The notes beneath the pieces were generated by a model. It was not told the origin of the DNA and ran no database searches. It was given only the letters and a program-made list of their open reading frames with translations. Made by a program: the position numbers and the translations under genes. DNA of 38,568 bases from an uncultured Verrucomicrobiales bacterium (lineage in GTDB: Bacteria; Verrucomicrobiota; Verrucomicrobiia; Limisphaerales; UBA1100): NCBI GenBank assembly GCA_913042895.1, contig CAJWMQ010000008.1, positions 1-38,568 of the forward strand, in the 5' to 3' direction. Shown here piece by piece: positions 9,134-18,726 of this stretch (the first letter of the stretch is position 1; every line of letters begins with the position of its first letter).

Positions 9134-10006
9134 GTGAGCGACGGCGAAATTAAATCTACATGGGCAGCGGTGCAGGATCACACGCGCCACTTTTCGGATT
9201 TTACCTTCGTCTATCCGGTCATCTCTCGCCGCAGTAAAGGTCTCTCTATCGGAGTGAACCTTAACCCTGATAAGGTTTGCAATTTCGACTGCATCTATTG
9301 CGAGGTGGACCGCCGGATTCCTGGCGCCGTGACCGAGGTGGACCTGTGTCAGATGAAGGATGAGCTCACCGCTATGGTGCGATTTGCAAAGGACGGCGGG
9401 CTGGCCAAGGAACCTAAGTTTAACGAAGTGCCGTGGCTTACGCGGGAGGTGAAGGACATAGCTTTCAGCGGCGACGGTGAGCCGACCATGATCCGAAACT
9501 TTTCCGAATGCGTGGAAACGGTGGTAGAGGTGCAACAACTCGAAGGCCTCGACAAGGCGAAGATCGTGCTCATTACCGACGCCAGCCGCCTAGACAAGAC
9601 GGAGGTGAAGCGTGGCCTCGAAACGATGGATGCCCACAACGGCGAAATTTGGGGCAAGCTTGATGCGGGCACCGATGAGTATTACCGGGAGATCAACCGC
9701 TCTAACGTGAGGTTTGAGCGCATCCTAAAGAACCTGCTGGAAACAGCGCGCGTGCGGCCGATTATCGTCCAAAGTCTGTTTCTGAAAGTGCACGGGGAAG
9801 CTATGAGCGCGGCCGAGCTAGAGGCTTACTGTGGCCGTCTGCGCGACCTTACCGCGGCGGGTGGGCAGATCAGCGAAGTGCATCTCTACACCGTGGCGCG
9901 CCCTACGCCCGAGGCCTTTGCCACCAAACTGGAAGTGCCTGAACTCGAAACGATGGCCTCGGCGATTCGGGAACAGACGGAGCTGAAGGTTTCCATTTTT
10001 CCTTAA
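9134..10006 (+). CDS. Radical SAM protein (COG0731-like Fe-S oxidoreductase)
   Basis: LNPDKVCNFDCIYCEVDRR (CxxxCxxC), FSGDGEPTM; GTG start. Confidence 0.9.
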   Translation: MSDGEIKSTWAAVQDHTRHFSDFTFVYPVISRRSKGLSIGVNLNPDKVCNFDCIYCEVDRRIPGAVTEVDLCQMKDELTAMVRFAKDGGLAKEPKFNEVPWLTREVKDIAFSGDGEPTMIRNFSECVETVVEVQQLEGLDKAKIVLITDASRLDKTEVKRGLETMDAHNGEIWGKLDAGTDEYYREINRSNVRFERILKNLLETARVRPIIVQSLFLKVHGEAMSAAELEAYCGRLRDLTAAGGQISEVHLYTVARPTPEAFATKLEVPELETMASAIREQTELKVSIFP

Positions 10007-10008
10007 TC

Positions 10009-10827
10009 ATGAGTGAAACCGAACTCAATAAGCTAGGCCGTCAGTGGGCGTTGGGCGCGCTGGTATTTTTAGGAGGCTTTGAGGTGATGGTCTTGGAGAT
10101 TGTCGGCGCGCGGTTTTTGCAGCCATTTTTCGGCGGATCCTTTTACATTTGGACGAGCCAAATTGGCGTGGTTATGTTGGCCTTGGCTTTGGGTTACGCG
10201 GTTGGCGGCCGGTTGGCGGACCGCTGGCAGCAGGCACGCCCCTTGGGGATGATGCTGGTCCCGGCGGGCATTTTTATTTTGCTTATTCCCAATTTCGCCG
10301 GCGGCTTGCTGGATATGATTGTGGACCGCTACGCGGTGACCGTGCCGGTGGAGGCACTCGCAGATACGGAGAACGAACCGGCCAGTGAATTGATAGCCGA
10401 ATTGCCGGCAGATTTTTTGGAAGGTGCCGAACCCGAAGTGGCCAGTGAGACACCCAAAGAAACGGCACCGGAGGAGATCTGGACGGAGGTGCCGCCGTTT
10501 TGGCAGAAAATGGCACCGGCATTAGGTAGTGCCGTTGTGTTCTTGTTGCCGTGTTTTTTGTTGGCCATGATTTCGCCGTACATTATTCGGTTGGCCACTC
10601 ATCAGGTTGAGAAGGTGGGCACTCTGAGCGGTACGGTGTATGCGGCCAGCACGGTGGGAAGCATTGTTGGGGTGTTCATCACGGCGTATGTCTTGCTGGA
10701 TCATTATTCTAGTACGACCCTGTTTCGAGCAACCGGATGGTTGACGTTCGGCCTTACAGGTTTATGTTTTGCTTTGGATATTTTATGGCCGGAATCTTCC
10801 CAAAACGAATCGGACTCAGCGGAGTAG
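10009..10827 (+). CDS. Multi-pass membrane protein resembling the membrane half of fused MFS/spermidine-synthase proteins
   Basis: WALGALVFLGGFEVMVLEIVGARFLQPFFGGSFYIWTSQIGVVMLALALGYAVGGRLADR; about six hydrophobic segments. Confidence 0.82.
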   Translation: MSETELNKLGRQWALGALVFLGGFEVMVLEIVGARFLQPFFGGSFYIWTSQIGVVMLALALGYAVGGRLADRWQQARPLGMMLVPAGIFILLIPNFAGGLLDMIVDRYAVTVPVEALADTENEPASELIAELPADFLEGAEPEVASETPKETAPEEIWTEVPPFWQKMAPALGSAVVFLLPCFLLAMISPYIIRLATHQVEKVGTLSGTVYAASTVGSIVGVFITAYVLLDHYSSTTLFRATGWLTFGLTGLCFALDILWPESSQNESDSAE

Positions 10828-11711
10828 TTTTACTGCTAGCGTTTGCGTGGAGTGTTCAGGGGCAGGTGCGCTTGCGTACGAGCTCGGCGTACAACCAGAT
10901 CACGGTGGAGGATGCCGGCGGCTATCGGCTGCTGCGGTTTAATGGCTCGATGGAGACTCGTATGTGGTTGCCGAACCCGCTCTTTGGTCACTTTGAGTAC
11001 ACTGAATATTTTCAGATGCCACTGCTCTTCAACCCCAAGCCTCAGCGGATGCTGTTGATGGGGCTGGGCGGCGGCAGTATGGTGCGGGCGTTCCAGCATT
11101 ATTATCCAGACATCCACTTGGATACTGTGGAGCTCGATCCCAAAGTGGCGCAGGTGGCCAAGCAGTTTTTTCATGTGAAGGAAACGGCGAAGCACAAGAT
11201 TCACTTTAGCGATGGACGGCAGTTTTTGCGGCTCAACAAAACGCGCAAGTACGACGCCATTTTGATGGACGCCTATACTTCCAATCAGTTTGGAACCCAC
11301 ATCCCGTTTCATTTGGCCACTAAGGAATTCTTTGCCTTGGCGTCCGAAGACCTCACGAAGGAAGGCGTGTTGGTGTTCAATGTGATCGGCACCCATGACG
11401 ATTGGCGGTCCGATATCGTGGGGTCCATGTATCAAACACTGAAGTCGGTGTTCCCGCATGTGTACCACTTTCAGGCGAGCGATACGCGGAACATCGTGAT
11501 GCTGGCGGTGAAATCTAAGGAGCCGTTGACCAGCACTACCCTCAAAAACAAGGTTGCCGCTTTGCGGGCCGCGCGGCCGAAGTTACCGAAATTTTTTGGG
11601 CCTCGCGTGGCCCGCATTCGGGCGCAGGCTCCGAAGAGTGCGGCGAATGCGGGGGTGTTGACCGATGATTTCGCACCCCCCGGCGGTTTGTTGAAAAGCA
11701 AGAAGCGTTAG
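10785..11711 (+). CDS. Spermidine-synthase-like protein with N-terminal hydrophobic signal/anchor
   Basis: RMLLMGLGGGSMVRAFQHYYPDIHLDTVELDPKVAQVAKQFF and FSDGRQFLRLNKTRKYDAILMDAYTS; N-terminus LSGVVLLLAFAWSVQGQ. Overlaps the previous CDS by 43 bp. Confidence 0.85.
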   Translation: MAGIFPKRIGLSGVVLLLAFAWSVQGQVRLRTSSAYNQITVEDAGGYRLLRFNGSMETRMWLPNPLFGHFEYTEYFQMPLLFNPKPQRMLLMGLGGGSMVRAFQHYYPDIHLDTVELDPKVAQVAKQFFHVKETAKHKIHFSDGRQFLRLNKTRKYDAILMDAYTSNQFGTHIPFHLATKEFFALASEDLTKEGVLVFNVIGTHDDWRSDIVGSMYQTLKSVFPHVYHFQASDTRNIVMLAVKSKEPLTSTTLKNKVAALRAARPKLPKFFGPRVARIRAQAPKSAANAGVLTDDFAPPGGLLKSKKR

Positions 11712-13015
11712 TCTTCAGTCGCCTCCGCCTCCGGCAGGCGTAGGCGGGAGATAAATGCTCCATCAGTTCCGTCCTTCATGGGTGTCAAGGTGCGAGAATT
11801 CTCCTGCCGGAAGTCGCGATGCTTGTGCAGGAACGCCGCAATGACCTCTTCGTTTTCCTCTGGCTCAATGCTGCACGTGCTGTACACCAGCACGCCGCCG
11901 TGCTTGAGCAAGGGCGCGGCGCGTTTGAGCAAGTCCAACTGAGCGCGAGCCAGCGTGGGTAGCTCGCGGGCATTGAGACGCCAGCGCACGTCTACACGCC
12001 GTCGCATCACGCCGGTGTTGGAACAGGGCGCATCGATCAAGATCCGGTCAAACGGCCCGGCGTTTTTGAGATCAATTTGTGCCAGTGCCTTGGGCTGAAT
12101 GCAGGTGATACCTAGGCGTTCGGCATTTTCGCGTAGGCGATCTAGTCGGCTCTCATCAATATCAATGGCCAGCACGGCGCCGTCATCCTGCATGCGCTGG
12201 GCGATGGCGGTGGTCTTGCCGCCTGGCGCGGCGCATAGATCGAGAATGTTTTCCCCCGGGCGCGGATCGAGTTCTTGCACGGAAGCCAGTGTGCTGGGAT
12301 CTTGAATGTAAAATCGGCCCTCGGCAAAACTGGCCAGTGCCGCGGGTGATCCATCCGCCTCAATACGGTACATCAAACCGTGGCTCAGCCACGGGAGATC
12401 GCAGGGAGTGAACGAAACTTTTTCCTGCGACCACTGCGTCTCAAGCTCCTCGGCCGTGGCGCGCAGGGTATTGCGTCGTGCGTAAATGGGGGCGGGCTGG
12501 TTGTTCCATTCCAGTAGGGCATCGGTGTCATCCGGCCAACGATGTTGCCAGCGGTGCACGAGCCATTGCGGATGGGAATGGCCGACCGCCGGCTGGCGTT
12601 GGCGCAGCTCCGCAAGGCGCTCGAGCCACTGGGGCTTTTCCCGCAGGGCATTGCGGAGGACGGCATTGATGAAGCCGGCCTGATTGCCGAGATCATGCCG
12701 CCGGGCGAGTTTAACGGTTTCATTTACTGCGGCATGATCCGGCACGCGATCGAGCTGGAAAATCTGGTATAAACCGAGGCGCAAAAGGATCTGCGCCAGC
12801 GGTTGCTGGCGGCGGCCATCGGTTTTTTGATCCACCAACCAATCCAGCCAGGCCCGATGGCGAATGACGCCCAGCACGAGTTCCTGGCACAGTCCGCGGT
12901 CCGGCCCGCTCAATTGTGGCAAAGTCTCCGCCAGAAGCGTTTCGGCGGGAATAGGTTCTCGCTCCCATTCTCGCAATAATCGGGCGGCGATTTCTCTTGG
13001 TTTTTGCCTCGGCAC
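11708..13015 (-). CDS. rsmB: 16S rRNA (cytosine-C5)-methyltransferase
   Basis: NusB-like N-terminus plus ILDLCAAPGGKTTAIAQRM, IDAPCSNTGVMRRRVDVRWRL, VYSTCSIEPEENEEV. Confidence 0.93.
   Translation of the reverse strand: MPRQKPREIAARLLREWEREPIPAETLLAETLPQLSGPDRGLCQELVLGVIRHRAWLDWLVDQKTDGRRQQPLAQILLRLGLYQIFQLDRVPDHAAVNETVKLARRHDLGNQAGFINAVLRNALREKPQWLERLAELRQRQPAVGHSHPQWLVHRWQHRWPDDTDALLEWNNQPAPIYARRNTLRATAEELETQWSQEKVSFTPCDLPWLSHGLMYRIEADGSPAALASFAEGRFYIQDPSTLASVQELDPRPGENILDLCAAPGGKTTAIAQRMQDDGAVLAIDIDESRLDRLRENAERLGITCIQPKALAQIDLKNAGPFDRILIDAPCSNTGVMRRRVDVRWRLNARELPTLARAQLDLLKRAAPLLKHGGVLVYSTCSIEPEENEEVIAAFLHKHRDFRQENSRTLTPMKDGTDGAFISRLRLPEAEATED
11720..11748. terminator. GC-rich hairpin within the 3' end of rsmB; possible terminator for the opposing gene
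   Basis: CGCCT-C-CGCCT-(CCGGC)-AGGCG-T-AGGCG: 10 Watson-Crick pairs with one C/T mismatch, just after the + strand stop at 11711; no U-tract. Confidence 0.35.
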
Positions 13016-13082
13016 GCGCGTATTATCGACTCACACGCAGTTCCACGCGAGCCCTTTCGCGGGGCGGAGCATTGTCACAGGT

Positions 13083-14918
13083 ATGAAAGAAGAATTTGAG
13101 AAATTGGCGGCCAGCGGAAAGATACGCGCCGCCGATGTGGATACCCTCGTTCAATTGGCCACCGAGGGTTTTTGTATGCACAAAAGTTGGGGCTTCGGTC
13201 AGATCAAAACCGTGGACGTGGTGCTCGGCAAAATGTCCGTGGATTTCGACGGCCGCCCCGGTCACGCTATTGACCTCGCCTTCGCTCCGAAAATCCTCGC
13301 CCCTATCGCCAAGGACCATATCGAAGCTCGCAAGGCTACGGACATGGATGGCCTGAAAGAGATGGCGGCGCTGCATCACGATGAAGTGATTAAAGTGATC
13401 GTGGACAGCTACGGCAACCTCGCAACCACGGACAAGGTGAAAGACGTGCTCGTGCCCGACGTGGTGGAGGCGGATGACTACAAGAAATGGTGGGAGACCG
13501 CGCGCCGCGAAATGAAAAAAGGCGGCCACTTTCAGGTGCCCACCAAAAAGACCGAGGCCATCGGGTATCAGTCCGAGGACATTCCGTTGCAGGAACGACT
13601 GCTGAGAGACTTCACCAGCGCCCGCGGATTGAAAGCGCGTTTGCCCATCGCCGTGGATTTAGGCAAGAGCGCCGGTGATTTGGACGACAAGGCGGCAACG
13701 GCAGATGTGACCCTGACCAAGCTGAACGAGGAAATAAACAGCCACGCCCGCACCCAGCCCGCACTCGCATTGGAGGCTGTCATGGTGCGTGATGATCTGG
13801 CCCAAGCACTGGGCGCTGAAGTGACCGAAGGCTCTCCGGCTGAATCCGCCGTGTGGGCCGGCGAGCCGAAGTTGTCGGAAATCATCCCCGCCATGCCGGT
13901 GGCCCGCCAACATCGGGCATTGGAATCTTATCAAGGCACTACAGAAAATTGGCCGCAGGATTTCCTGAATCTCATTACCCAAGTGCCTGCCCGCTTGGTG
14001 GGCGATTGCGTCACGCTGCTGTCCGAAGGCGGTCACAAGGATGAGTTCAAGGAAGAATTAAATTCCCTCATCAATCATCACGGCGCCACGGGCGAATTGC
14101 TCCTGTGGCTGGCTAAGGACAAGAGCGGGGATTACGCCGCGCTGCTTACGCCGGAGGCGTTTGGCGCGATGCTCTCGGCGATTGAGCGGGAGACCAGCGA
14201 TGAAAAACGCGCCAGCAAACTGCGTGATTTCCTCCTGACTGATGCCAAGTTTTTCGACCTCATCACCAGCGGCGTGGATGTCGAGGTGGTGAAAGATGTC
14301 GTTCGCGCGATCCAGATGTCCACCTGCTTTGAGGGTATGGACAAGCGCTCAGTACTCGGCAAAATCGTCAAAGCCCATCCCGAGATCCAGTCGTTCATCA
14401 CCCATGGCGACAAGGACAAGGAAGAGAAGAAATCAGTCGATTCCTCGCTCATTGTTTCGTGGGATAGCCTCGAGCGGAAGAAGAATGATCTGGAGGAACT
14501 CATGCAAAAACGCATTCCGGCCAACTCGAAGGAAATCGAAATCGCCCGCGAGTACGGTGATTTACGTGAGAATGCCGAGTTTAAGGCCGCTAAGGAACAA
14601 CAGAAGGTACTCATGGCCCTGCAGGCGGAGTGGGAAAGCGATATTGATCGCGCGCGCGGCATCAACTATGCAGACGCCGATATCAGCACGGCCAACGTGG
14701 GCACGCGCGTGACCGTCACCAACCTGACGAACAATGAGCGCGAGGAATACTCCCTCATGGGCGCGTGGGACGGCGACCCTGACAACAACCGCATCAGTTA
14801 CCTCACTCCGCTGGGCCAGGCCATCTTCGGCAGCGAACCCGGCGCGGAAGTGGAGGTGCAGCTGGGCGACGAGACCCGCCGGATGCGCGTGGATTCCATC
14901 GCGCCGCTGGCTTCCTGA
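13083..14918 (+). CDS. greA: Long GreA-family transcript cleavage factor fusion with large N-terminal region
   Basis: C-terminal IPANSKEIEIAREYGDLRENAEFKAAKEQQ...VGTRVTVTNL...YSLMGAWDGDPDNNRISYLTPLGQAIFG is GreA; N-terminal WGFGQIKTVDVVLGKMSVDFDGRPGHAIDLAFAPK. Confidence 0.9.
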   Translation: MKEEFEKLAASGKIRAADVDTLVQLATEGFCMHKSWGFGQIKTVDVVLGKMSVDFDGRPGHAIDLAFAPKILAPIAKDHIEARKATDMDGLKEMAALHHDEVIKVIVDSYGNLATTDKVKDVLVPDVVEADDYKKWWETARREMKKGGHFQVPTKKTEAIGYQSEDIPLQERLLRDFTSARGLKARLPIAVDLGKSAGDLDDKAATADVTLTKLNEEINSHARTQPALALEAVMVRDDLAQALGAEVTEGSPAESAVWAGEPKLSEIIPAMPVARQHRALESYQGTTENWPQDFLNLITQVPARLVGDCVTLLSEGGHKDEFKEELNSLINHHGATGELLLWLAKDKSGDYAALLTPEAFGAMLSAIERETSDEKRASKLRDFLLTDAKFFDLITSGVDVEVVKDVVRAIQMSTCFEGMDKRSVLGKIVKAHPEIQSFITHGDKDKEEKKSVDSSLIVSWDSLERKKNDLEELMQKRIPANSKEIEIAREYGDLRENAEFKAAKEQQKVLMALQAEWESDIDRARGINYADADISTANVGTRVTVTNLTNNEREEYSLMGAWDGDPDNNRISYLTPLGQAIFGSEPGAEVEVQLGDETRRMRVDSIAPLAS

Positions 14919-14927
14919 CCTCAGACT

Positions 14928-16013
14928 ATGCGCACGGTCAAGGTACCGCTGGCGGACCGCTCTTACCCGATTCGTATCGGGAGCGGATTGCTCGCGGACC
15001 TCGGTGCCCAATGCGCGCGACTCAAGCTCGGCCGCCGTTGCGCGGTGATTTCCGATGCCGCGGTGGCCCGGCGTTATCGCAAGCCGGCGCTGGCCTCGCT
15101 CAAGGCCGCCGGCTTTGAGCCTATCTTCATTTCCCAATCGGCCGGCGAACAGGCCAAGACCCTTAAGAATGTGCAGGCCTGTTACGATCAACTGGCCAAA
15201 CATCGGCTGGAGCGCGGCTCGTTTGTCGTCGCGTTGGGCGGTGGCGTGGTCGGCGATCTTGGCGGGTTTGTGGCCGCCACCTATTTGCGCGGGATTGATT
15301 TTGTGCAGGTGCCCACCACGCTGTTGGCGCAGGTGGATAGCTCGGTGGGCGGTAAGGTGGGCGTGAACCTGCCGGCGGGGAAGAATCTCGTCGGCGCGTT
15401 TTACCAGCCCAAGCTGGTGTTGTGTGATCTGGAAACGCTCGGTACTTTGCCTGCGCGCGAGTTCCGCGCCGGTCTGGCGGAGGTGATCAAGTACGGCATT
15501 ATTTATGATGCCAAACTGTTCCGCAGATTGGAGCGCGATTTGCCCAAGCTGTTGGTGCAGGATCCGGCCACGCTCAGCACGGTGATTGCCCGATGCTGTC
15601 AGATCAAGGCCGAGGTGGTGGGGAAGGATGAAAAAGAGGCCGGTTTGCGCGCGATCCTTAACTTCGGCCACACTATCGGACACGGTCTGGAAGCGATTTC
15701 GCAGTACGGCAAATATCTGCATGGCGAAGCCATCAGCATCGGCCAAGTGGCGGCGGCCAAGGTTTCCAGTGAATTGACCGGCTTGCCGGCCGCGGCCGTG
15801 GACCGGATCGCGGCCATTTTTGCGGCGACCGGTCTTCCAACCGAGGTGAAACTCAACGCCACCCAAACCAAGCGCTTGTTTGCCGCGATGAAGTTGGACA
15901 AAAAAGTGAGCGGCGGCGAAATCAAGTTTGTGCTCGCCGAATCGATCGGTCGCGTGAAAATCGGCCAATCCGTGCCGGACGCCGCCGTGCGTCGCGCGCT
16001 CAGAAAATCCTAG
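14928..16013 (+). CDS. aroB: 3-dehydroquinate synthase
   Basis: ALGGGVVGDLGGFVAATYLRGIDFVQVPTTLLAQVDSSVGGKVGVNLPAGKNLVGAFYQPK; NFGHTIGHGLE. Confidence 0.97.
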   Translation: MRTVKVPLADRSYPIRIGSGLLADLGAQCARLKLGRRCAVISDAAVARRYRKPALASLKAAGFEPIFISQSAGEQAKTLKNVQACYDQLAKHRLERGSFVVALGGGVVGDLGGFVAATYLRGIDFVQVPTTLLAQVDSSVGGKVGVNLPAGKNLVGAFYQPKLVLCDLETLGTLPAREFRAGLAEVIKYGIIYDAKLFRRLERDLPKLLVQDPATLSTVIARCCQIKAEVVGKDEKEAGLRAILNFGHTIGHGLEAISQYGKYLHGEAISIGQVAAAKVSSELTGLPAAAVDRIAAIFAATGLPTEVKLNATQTKRLFAAMKLDKKVSGGEIKFVLAESIGRVKIGQSVPDAAVRRALRKS

Positions 16014-16014
16014 C

Positions 16015-16617
16015 ATGGCCGTCAGCGAAACCATTGTCCGCGAGTATTTTGAGCTGCACGATTTTTTCGTGCGCCAAAACCGCAAACACATCGCGCCCAA
16101 ACGCGAGGATGATGAGATCGATTTTTACGTGCACAACCCCAACGGCCCAACTGATGGCGGAGAGGTGCCGTTCGTGCTGGAGAACGCAAGCGATCTCGAG
16201 ACGCTCACGCGTGCGGTGGTGGTAGTCAAGGCATGGCATACGGAGGTGTTTACCCAGGCCGTGCTGGCGCATGCGCCGGAGATGTTTCGCTTTGCGGGGC
16301 CGGAAACGTTTGCCCGCGCGACCAATGCCTTTGGCGGGCCGGGTCCGCTCACGAAAATTCTCGTGATCCCCGCGCTCCCCACCAGCGGCGAAGCGCGCCA
16401 GCAGAGCATAGATCTGCTCCACAGCAAGGGCATCGATGCGGTCATCCCGTTCCGCACAATGTTGTCCGACCTGATCGAGCACATTGAGGTGAACCGAAAT
16501 TATCAGAAAAGCGACCTTCTGCAGGTGATCCGCATTTTGAAAAACTACGATCTCTTTGCGCCGCCACAGTTGGAGCTCTTTGACTTGCCCAAGCCCAAGC
16601 GCAAAGCCAAGGTCTGA
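16015..16617 (+). CDS. Uncharacterised protein, possible PD-(D/E)XK-like fold
   Basis: Open frame tightly packed between aroB and trp[17 protein letters not shown]...[10 protein letters not shown]...[14 protein letters not shown] pattern. Confidence 0.8.
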   Translation: MAVSETIVREYFELHDFFVRQNRKHIAPKREDDEIDFYVHNPNGPTDGGEVPFVLENASDLETLTRAVVVVKAWHTEVFTQAVLAHAPEMFRFAGPETFARATNAFGGPGPLTKILVIPALPTSGEARQQSIDLLHSKGIDAVIPFRTMLSDLIEHIEVNRNYQKSDLLQVIRILKNYDLFAPPQLELFDLPKPKRKAKV

Positions 16618-16622
16618 CCGCC

Positions 16623-17189
16623 ATGCTCCTCGTCATCGACAACTACGATTCGTTTACGTTTAACCTCGTGCAATATCTCGGCGAGGAAAACGTGGATATG
16701 CAGGTGCATCGCAATGACGAAATCACGATCGATCAAGTGGAGGCTCTGCAACCCGAGCGCATCCTCATCTCGCCTGGCCCCTGCACGCCGCGCGAGGCGG
16801 GTTTGTCCAATGAGATCATCCAGACCTTCGGCCCGAAGCTGCCGTTGATGGGCGTATGCCTCGGGCACCAGTGCATTGCGCATTCGTTCGGCGCGGAGGT
16901 GGTGGTGAACGACGTGATGATGCACGGCAAGACCTCGCCGATTACCCATGACGGCAAGGATTTATTCGAAGGCATCCCGAGCCCGTTTACCGCCACGCGA
17001 TATCATTCACTCGTGGTAAAGCGCGACACTGTGCCGGATTGTTTGGAGATCACCTCCGAAACGGAGTCGGGCGAGATCATGGGCCTGCGCCACAAGGAAC
17101 ACCCCATCTGGGGAGTGCAGTTCCATCCCGAAAGCATCCTGACCGATCATGGCCGGGTGCTCTTGCGGAATTTTCTGAAGCTGGGTTAA
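16623..17189 (+). CDS. trpG: Anthranilate/aminodeoxychorismate synthase glutamine amidotransferase component
   Basis: [64 protein letters not shown]. Confidence 0.95.
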   Translation: MLLVIDNYDSFTFNLVQYLGEENVDMQVHRNDEITIDQVEALQPERILISPGPCTPREAGLSNEIIQTFGPKLPLMGVCLGHQCIAHSFGAEVVVNDVMMHGKTSPITHDGKDLFEGIPSPFTATRYHSLVVKRDTVPDCLEITSETESGEIMGLRHKEHPIWGVQFHPESILTDHGRVLLRNFLKLG

Positions 17190-17199
17190 AGTCGGGCAA

Positions 17200-17228
17200 A
17201 GGGACAGAGCGAATGAATCTTTGTCCCT
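17200..17228. terminator. Candidate bidirectional hairpin between convergent genes
   Basis: AGGGACAGAG-(CGAATGAAT)-CTTTGTCCCT: 10 bp stem with one G-U, in the 69 bp gap between convergent trpG and the Gfo/Idh gene; no clear U-tract. Confidence 0.45.
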
Positions 17229-17258
17229 CTGTGCCTTCTGCCACTGCCCCTTATCAAA

Positions 17259-18221
17259 CTACTGCCGAGCGGCGGCGATAATGCCCATCAGTTTCACGGG
17301 CTTACCGTCCTGCCGTTTGCTTTCGTCGGCCGCCTCCATAAATGCGAAAAGCTCGATGGTTTCCTGAGGATCCACGGGCACTTTGCCGGTTTGAAACATC
17401 CGCACGGCCTCCACGACCAGCGGGGCGTAGCCGTCGTATTTGCCGACCTCGCCCTCGCCCAGGGTGCCCTTGGCGTGGCCGCCGTAGCCTTTGCCTTCGC
17501 GGAAAATGCCGGTGCGGCCGCCTTTCCATTTACCGATCACCTCGATCTTGCCATCGCCCGTGGTGCGGCGTTCCACCGTCTCGCAGCCGGGGCCCATCAC
17601 CGTGAAGAGTGATTCGCAGCCGTGCACGCCGTACCAGAAGAGATCCGGATGCCGCACCTCAATGGACGCGGGGCTGAACGTTTCGGCGTGCATGATCTTG
17701 CCCAGCGCGCCGGCCCGTGCGGCCTGCGTGGTTTTGCCGTAACGCAGCGAGGAGGAGCTGAAGATGGGCACGCCCTTTTTCTTGGCGTAATCAAAAATGA
17801 ACAGCACATCCGCGAGCGAGCCGGCCATCGGTTTGTCGATGTACAACGGTAGCCCGGCATCGATCACCGGAATGGCCTGCCGCACCTTGGGCCGGCCATC
17901 GACGCTCTCGAGCATGATGGCGTCCACATTTTTACAAAGTTCCGCAATGGTCGGGTAGAGCTTCACGCCGTATTGCTGGGTGAGCGTGTCGGTAAACTTA
18001 TCAATGCGTCCAGAGCTGGAGGGGATATCCGGACTGCCACCGCGAAAGGCGGCCGTGACCCGGGCATTGGCCAGGGGTCCCTCGGCTTTGGGATCGTTAA
18101 TGATCTTGGTGAAGGCGGTGACGTGGGAGGTATCTAGTCCGATCAGGCCAATGCGGATTTCCTTGGCGGCGGCCATGGCCACCAAGGCAAACGTGAGGAC
18201 GAAGGAAAGTTGGCGTGTCAT
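17259..18221 (-). CDS. Gfo/Idh/MocA-family oxidoreductase with signal peptide
   Basis: IRIGLIGLDTSHVTAFTKIINDP, VDAIMLESVDGRPKVRQAIPVIDAGLPLYIDKPMAGSLADV; hydrophobic N-terminus. Confidence 0.87.
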   Translation of the reverse strand: MTRQLSFVLTFALVAMAAAKEIRIGLIGLDTSHVTAFTKIINDPKAEGPLANARVTAAFRGGSPDIPSSSGRIDKFTDTLTQQYGVKLYPTIAELCKNVDAIMLESVDGRPKVRQAIPVIDAGLPLYIDKPMAGSLADVLFIFDYAKKKGVPIFSSSSLRYGKTTQAARAGALGKIMHAETFSPASIEVRHPDLFWYGVHGCESLFTVMGPGCETVERRTTGDGKIEVIGKWKGGRTGIFREGKGYGGHAKGTLGEGEVGKYDGYAPLVVEAVRMFQTGKVPVDPQETIELFAFMEAADESKRQDGKPVKLMGIIAAARQ

Positions 18222-18271
18222 GCCCCAAGGCTACCGCCACGGGGAGGGTTGTAAACGGGAAAACGAGGCGA

Positions 18272-18676
18272 TTAGGCCTCGGTGGTGACTTCGGCGAAGT
18301 CGAGGCCGTGGCGTTTGCAGTATTCGCTGAGGGCTTTTTCGTTTTCGATCAACACCGTGCGCACCACGGCGGATTCATCGGCAAATCCGATATCGGCCAC
18401 GTGATCAGGAATGAGGTGCGTTTGATTATGCGCGTAGGCGAGGGCGAACGCGGCCTCGGCGATCACGAAATAGGGAATTTCCTGATCGGCGCCTTCGGCG
18501 TAGTCCTCGATCACATCGGCCAACAGCTCGAGTTGATCGACGAGGTGCGGATACTTGGGGGCGTGAATCTCGGCGAACTCCAGCTTCAACTGCGGCAGCC
18601 GATGATGCACGCCCTGCAAAATGGCAGGGGTGACCTTGGCGGCATTGTGATGAACGAAGTCTGCGATCTCGGACAT
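18272..18676 (-). CDS. Small DUF1232/YkvA-like protein
   Basis: AAFALAYAHNQTHLIPDHVADIGFADESAVVRTVL resembles the DUF1232 core. Confidence 0.65.
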   Translation of the reverse strand: MSEIADFVHHNAAKVTPAILQGVHHRLPQLKLEFAEIHAPKYPHLVDQLELLADVIEDYAEGADQEIPYFVIAEAAFALAYAHNQTHLIPDHVADIGFADESAVVRTVLIENEKALSEYCKRHGLDFAEVTTEA

Positions 18677-18726
18677 CAGCCGAGTCTAACAGGTCAAGCT
18701 GCAGAATCAAGCTCGGCGGCGGACGA

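Noticed and set aside
10741-10827. Programmed -1 frameshift between membrane and synthase ORFs
   Set aside because: No in-frame slippery heptamer; the second ORF has its own ATG (10785), so simple overlap is more likely.
14562-16100. 512 aa minus-strand ORF opposite greA/aroB
   Set aside because: Lies antisense to aroB and the greA end, which have clear family motifs; His/Arg-rich low-information translation typical of shadow ORFs.
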